A stretch of 6,224 bases of DNA, taken from Dehalococcoidales bacterium. GTDB lineage: Bacteria > Chloroflexota > Dehalococcoidia > Dehalococcoidales > UBA3254. Position 1 is the first letter of the stretch. Each line of letters starts with the position of its first letter. The notes under the pieces are model-generated. The model saw only the letters and a program-made list of their open reading frames with translations. It was not told where the DNA came from and made no database searches. The translations under genes were made by a program, and so were the position numbers. The stretch covers positions 1-6,224 of the forward strand of contig JAQULX010000184.1 of the NCBI GenBank assembly GCA_028718465.1. Direction: 5' to 3'. Shown here piece by piece: positions 5,583 through 6,224 of the stretch.

Positions 5583-6224
5583 CTACCTCTCTCCAAAGAT
5601 GGCCCTTCCGATACGCACAAAAGTAGCGCCCTCTTCAATGGCGACCTCGAAATCATCCGTCATTCCCATCGACAGGTGCTCCAGGTGAAAAGCGTCCCTC
5701 ATCTCCCGGAGTTTGCGGAATACTGGTCTTACCCGCTCGGCGTCACTTGTTGGAGGGGCAATAGTCATCAGTCCCCTGACCCGCAAGCCGGGCATCCGGG
5801 AGATTGTCGTGAAAGCGGCTTCTATTTCAGAGGGAGAAAAGCCGCTTTTGGTGCTTTCCCCGGCCACGTTGACCTGTAACAGGACGGGGACCTGCGCCTT
5901 GGCGCGGCGGCGTATATGCTCTGCCAGTTCAACCGAGTCCACGCTATGTATGATGTCGAAAAGATCCAGGGCCGATTTTACCTTGTTAGACTGGAGGTGT
6001 CCGATCAGGTGCCAGGTAGGTTGAGGCTGGAGGTGCGCCAGTTGCCGGATTTTGTTACTGGCCTCCTGGACTCGGTTCTCCCCCAGGTCCCGTATACCCA
6101 GCCCGACAGCGGTCTCTATCATAGCCGCGTCGACGGTCTTGGTCACCGCTATCATGGTGACATCCTGCGGAGACCTGCCTGCCCGCTGACAGGCCAGTTC
6201 GATGCGCCGCCGTACTGCCTCCAG
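5583..6224 (-). CDS. yggS: YggS/YlmE-family PLP homeostasis protein (partial, 5' end beyond the window)
   Basis: Alanine-racemase-like TIM-barrel protein (COG0325, human PLPBP) that binds pyridoxal phosphate and keeps the vitamin B6 and amino-acid pools balanced; no catalytic reaction is established. The frame is open to the right edge: before the internal ATG at 6155 there are 23 in-frame codons reading LEAVRRRIELACQRAGRSPQ and onward, which match the usual N-terminal helix. The true start is therefore outside and about 10-15 residues are missing from the 213 visible. Motifs: AVTKT with the PLP lysine (visible residue 29), LGENRVQEA (47-55), WHLIGHLQSNKVKS (71-84), HSVDSVELAEHI (93-104), LLQVNVAGESTKSGF (115-129), RGLMTIAPP (150-158) and LSMGMTDDFEVAIEEGAT (184-201), the phosphate-binding region. 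It stops with TAG 12 nt before proC. Confidence 0.96.
   Translation of the reverse strand: MEAVRRRIELACQRAGRSPQDVTMIAVTKTVDAAMIETAVGLGIRDLGENRVQEASNKIRQLAHLQPQPTWHLIGHLQSNKVKSALDLFDIIHSVDSVELAEHIRRRAKAQVPVLLQVNVAGESTKSGFSPSEIEAAFTTISRMPGLRVRGLMTIAPPTSDAERVRPVFRKLREMRDAFHLEHLSMGMTDDFEVAIEEGATFVRIGRAIFGER

Noticed and set aside
1..6224. CRISPR array, tRNA/rRNA genes, insertion sequence or integrase
   Set aside because: No regularly spaced repeats, tRNA-like cloverleaf, rRNA or transposase motifs were seen on either strand.

Overview
The window looks like chromosomal DNA of a Gram-positive bacterium of the Bacillota, probably a clostridial-type lineage of medium GC. The strongest pointer is a T-box riboswitch in front of trpE, a regulator class found mainly in this phylum. 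AGGAGG-type ribosome binding sites and a yggS-proC gene pair agree with this. The genus cannot be fixed from the sequence alone.

Layout from left to right. Positions 1-1408 (minus strand) hold anthranilate synthase component I, trpE, whose 3' end runs off the left edge. It is preceded by a complete tryptophan T-box leader (about 1425-1723) with a UGG specifier, a T-box motif, an intrinsic terminator and a near-consensus promoter (1730-1759). Positions 1863-3500 (minus) hold a 14-helix drug-efflux-type MFS transporter of the EmrB/QacA (DHA2) class. Its consensus promoter (3561-3590) is overlapped by a 10-bp inverted repeat that looks like a repressor operator, with a third half-site 18 bp away. 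The repressor gene is not in the window.

Positions 3770-4755 (plus) form an AT-rich island of a different character. It contains the last ~24 codons of an Rhs/YD-repeat core ending in DPTGHE, an in-frame stop codon, and about 195 further in-frame codons resembling an Rhs C-terminal tip. The tip ends near a run of eight G. A small three-helix membrane protein follows. The arrangement is that of an orphan (displaced) Rhs toxin tip with a candidate membrane immunity protein, apparently decayed or frameshifted. This is the most unusual part of the window.

Positions 4770-6224 (minus) hold proC (pyrroline-5-carboxylate reductase) directly behind yggS (PLP homeostasis protein), only 12 nt apart and clearly co-transcribed. 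The 5' end of yggS lies beyond the right edge.

Functionally, the host genes are ordinary metabolism: tryptophan synthesis controlled by tRNA-Trp charging, proline synthesis and PLP balance, plus one inducible-looking exporter. The Rhs-tip cassette sits between two minus-strand units and is convergent with proC.
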